From contig JAKFYO010000276.1 in NCBI GenBank assembly GCA_021730825.1, positions 1 through 15,340 on the forward strand: a stretch of 15,340 nucleotides of DNA. The letters run 5' to 3'. The DNA comes from Hyphomicrobiales bacterium. GTDB taxonomy: Bacteria; Pseudomonadota; Alphaproteobacteria; Rhizobiales; Xanthobacteraceae. Below, piece by piece: positions 13,868 to 15,340 of the stretch (its first letter is position 1; every line of letters starts with the position of its first letter). A program made the position numbers and the translations under genes. The notes below the pieces were generated by a model that did not search any database, was not told the DNA's origin, and saw nothing but the letters and a program-made list of their open reading frames with translations.

Positions 13868-14776
13868 ATGAACAGTGGAAAGCGGAGCCTGTTCGCGCGC
13901 GTGACGGTGGCGGTGCCATTTCTCTGGCTGGCCGTCTTCTTCCTGTTGCCATTCCTGATCGTGTTCAAGATAAGTCTGTCGGACGATGCGGTCGCGCGGC
14001 CGCCTTATGTGCCGGTTCTGAGTTTCGGCGAAGGCTGGGCCGCGCTCCGCGATAAGCTGGCGCTGCTCGATTTCGAGAATTACGCTTTCGTGCTGAGCGA
14101 CTGGCTCTACATTTACTCCTACATGCAGAGCCTGCTGCTTGCAGCACTTGCGACTGCGATTCTCGTTCTCATCGGCTATCCGGTTGCTTATGCGATCGCG
14201 CGTTCGCCGCGCGCCTTGCGCCCTGTACTCCTGCTGCTCGTCATTTTGCCGTTCTTCACGTCGTTCCTGATCCGCGTTTACGCATGGATCGGAATCCTTT
14301 CGCGCGAAGGCTTGTTGAACCAGTCGCTGCTTTCGCTTGGCTTGATCTCGCAGCCGCTCGAAATTCTCTCGACCAACATCGCGGTCGTGATCGGCATGGT
14401 TTATTCCTATTTTCCGTTCATGGTGCTGCCGTTGTATGCGGTGCTGGAGCGGATGGACGATTCCCTGCTTGAAGCCGCCGCCGATCTCGGCGCGACGCCC
14501 GCCCAGGCATTCTGGCGCGTGACCGTTCCCGTGTCGGTGTCGGGCATTGTCGCGGGGGCGCTGCTCTGTTTCATTCCGGCGGTAGGCGAGTTCGTGATCC
14601 CCGATCTTCTCGGCGGCTCCGATACGCAGATGATCGGCCGCACGGTATGGAATGAGTTCGCGGTCAACCGCTCGTGGTCGGTTTCTTCCGCGCTCGCGAT
14701 TCTCATATTGCTCGTCCTGCTCGTGCCGATTCTGATCTATCAGCGCATGCAACTGCGCGAACTAGAAAGCCGCTGA
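13868..14776 (+). CDS. potH: Putrescine/polyamine ABC transporter permease, PotH-like
   Basis: Inner-membrane permease of the polyamine importer, 302 aa with about six membrane segments (first near residues 15-35). The EAA loop that docks the ATPase is visible as LLEAAADLGATPAQAFWRVTVP. The IPAVGEFVIPDLLGGSDTQMIG block after it is diagnostic for PotB/PotH. The PotH-like large first periplasmic loop carries a VPVLSFGEGWAALRDKL segment. The start ATG has AAAGG 10 nt upstream, inside the end of potG. The stop is 1 nt before potI. Length and motifs are normal. Confidence 0.94.
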   Translation: MNSGKRSLFARVTVAVPFLWLAVFFLLPFLIVFKISLSDDAVARPPYVPVLSFGEGWAALRDKLALLDFENYAFVLSDWLYIYSYMQSLLLAALATAILVLIGYPVAYAIARSPRALRPVLLLLVILPFFTSFLIRVYAWIGILSREGLLNQSLLSLGLISQPLEILSTNIAVVIGMVYSYFPFMVLPLYAVLERMDDSLLEAAADLGATPAQAFWRVTVPVSVSGIVAGALLCFIPAVGEFVIPDLLGGSDTQMIGRTVWNEFAVNRSWSVSSALAILILLVLLVPILIYQRMQLRELESR

Positions 14777-14777
14777 C

Positions 14778-15340
14778 ATGGCCATGCGCAAAGGGCTTTC
14801 TCCGGTCACGCTCACCGCGCTCGCAGGCGGGATCGCCTTTCTCTACATCCCGCTCTTTCTGCTGGTGATCTATTCCTTCAACGACTCGCGCCTCGTGACC
14901 GTATGGGGCGGCTGGTCCACGCGCTGGTATCAGGGCCTCCTGCAAAATCAGGCGTTGATGGATGCGGCATGGGTGAGCCTCAAGGTTGCGGCCGTGGCCG
15001 CGAGCCTTGCGACTGTCCTCGGTACGCTGGCTGCACTGGCGCTCGTGCGGGCAGGCACGTTCCGTGGGCGAACCTTGTTCGCGGGCCTCGTATATGCGCC
15101 GCTTGTTATGCCTGAAGTAATCACGGGCCTCGCGCTGCTACTTCTCTTCGTCGCGATCGACTTCGACCGCGGCTTCTGGACGGTCGCGCTTGCGCACGTG
15201 ACCTTTACGATGTGTTTTGTCGCCGTGATCGTGCAGTCGCGGCTGCTCACCTTCGACCACAGTCTTGAAGAGGCGGCGCTCGATCTGGGGGCAACGCCGC
15301 TCCGTGCCTTCTTTTCGGTGACTTTGCCGGTGATTTTGCC
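14778..15340 (+). CDS. potI: Putrescine/polyamine ABC transporter permease, PotI-like (3' end outside window)
   Basis: The second polyamine permease; 187 codons are visible and the gene continues past the right edge (family length about 270-280 aa). The N-terminus has the PotC/PotI-like membrane segment and FLLVIYSFNDSRL, then WGGWSTRWYQGLL. The middle carries PLVMPEVITGLALLLLF. The EAA loop EEAALDLGATPLRAFFSVTLP is just completed at the edge. The start ATG is 1 nt after potH. A second ATG two codons later is an equal candidate. No binding-protein gene (potF) is seen in the window; it would lie downstream or elsewhere. Confidence 0.93.
   Translation, partial: MAMRKGLSPVTLTALAGGIAFLYIPLFLLVIYSFNDSRLVTVWGGWSTRWYQGLLQNQALMDAAWVSLKVAAVAASLATVLGTLAALALVRAGTFRGRTLFAGLVYAPLVMPEVITGLALLLLFVAIDFDRGFWTVALAHVTFTMCFVAVIVQSRLLTFDHSLEEAALDLGATPLRAFFSVTLPVIL

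Overview
The window reads as a stretch of ordinary chromosome from a GC-rich alphaproteobacterium, most likely in the Hyphomicrobiales (Rhizobiales). The grounds are the dense same-strand gene packing, the conserved maf / yacG / tRNA-Phe neighbourhood, promoter-like CTTGAC boxes, a Liv-type ABC cassette and a catIJ/pcaF aromatic-degradation module. I cannot name the genus from the sequence. All protein genes and the tRNA are on the + strand, and I see no phage, IS, CRISPR or recombinase sequence.

Layout. (1) 1-2896: the 3' end of maf (nucleotide pyrophosphatase), an AMP-forming acyl-CoA ligase, an SDR oxidoreductase and yacG (zinc-binding gyrase inhibitor). Their gaps are 0, -8 and -8 nt, so they look translationally coupled. 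(2) 2922-3067: a candidate promoter and tRNA-Phe(GAA). (3) 3068-3360: a non-coding leader region with several complementary arms. (4) 3361-8036: a complete branched-chain amino acid/aromatic-acid type ABC importer in the order livG-livF-livK-livH-livM. A perfect 13-bp hairpin lies between the binding-protein gene and the permease genes. (5) 8037-11008: a hairpin, a CTTGAC-N17-CTAGTT promoter candidate, then catI-catJ-pcaF. These encode the last two steps of the beta-ketoadipate pathway, 3-oxoadipate to succinyl-CoA plus acetyl-CoA. (6) 11081-12562: glpD, FAD-dependent glycerol-3-phosphate dehydrogenase, on its own. (7) 12563-15340: a promoter candidate with a palindrome in its spacer, then potG-potH-potI (putrescine-type ABC importer). 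potI runs off the right edge and no binding-protein gene is visible.

How they may work together. The Liv-type importer and catIJ-pcaF are adjacent on one strand. A reasonable but unproven reading is that the importer brings in an aromatic or dicarboxylic acid whose carbon ends at 3-oxoadipate. No ring-activating or ring-cleaving gene and no transcriptional regulator is present here, so the upper pathway must lie elsewhere. The acyl-CoA ligase/SDR pair could belong to the same carbon-use theme, but the tRNA and a non-coding gap separate it from the importer. I found no convincing new defence, mobile or signalling system. The points most worth a second look are the ligase/SDR pair lodged between maf and yacG, the liv leader structure, and the transporter/beta-ketoadipate pairing.
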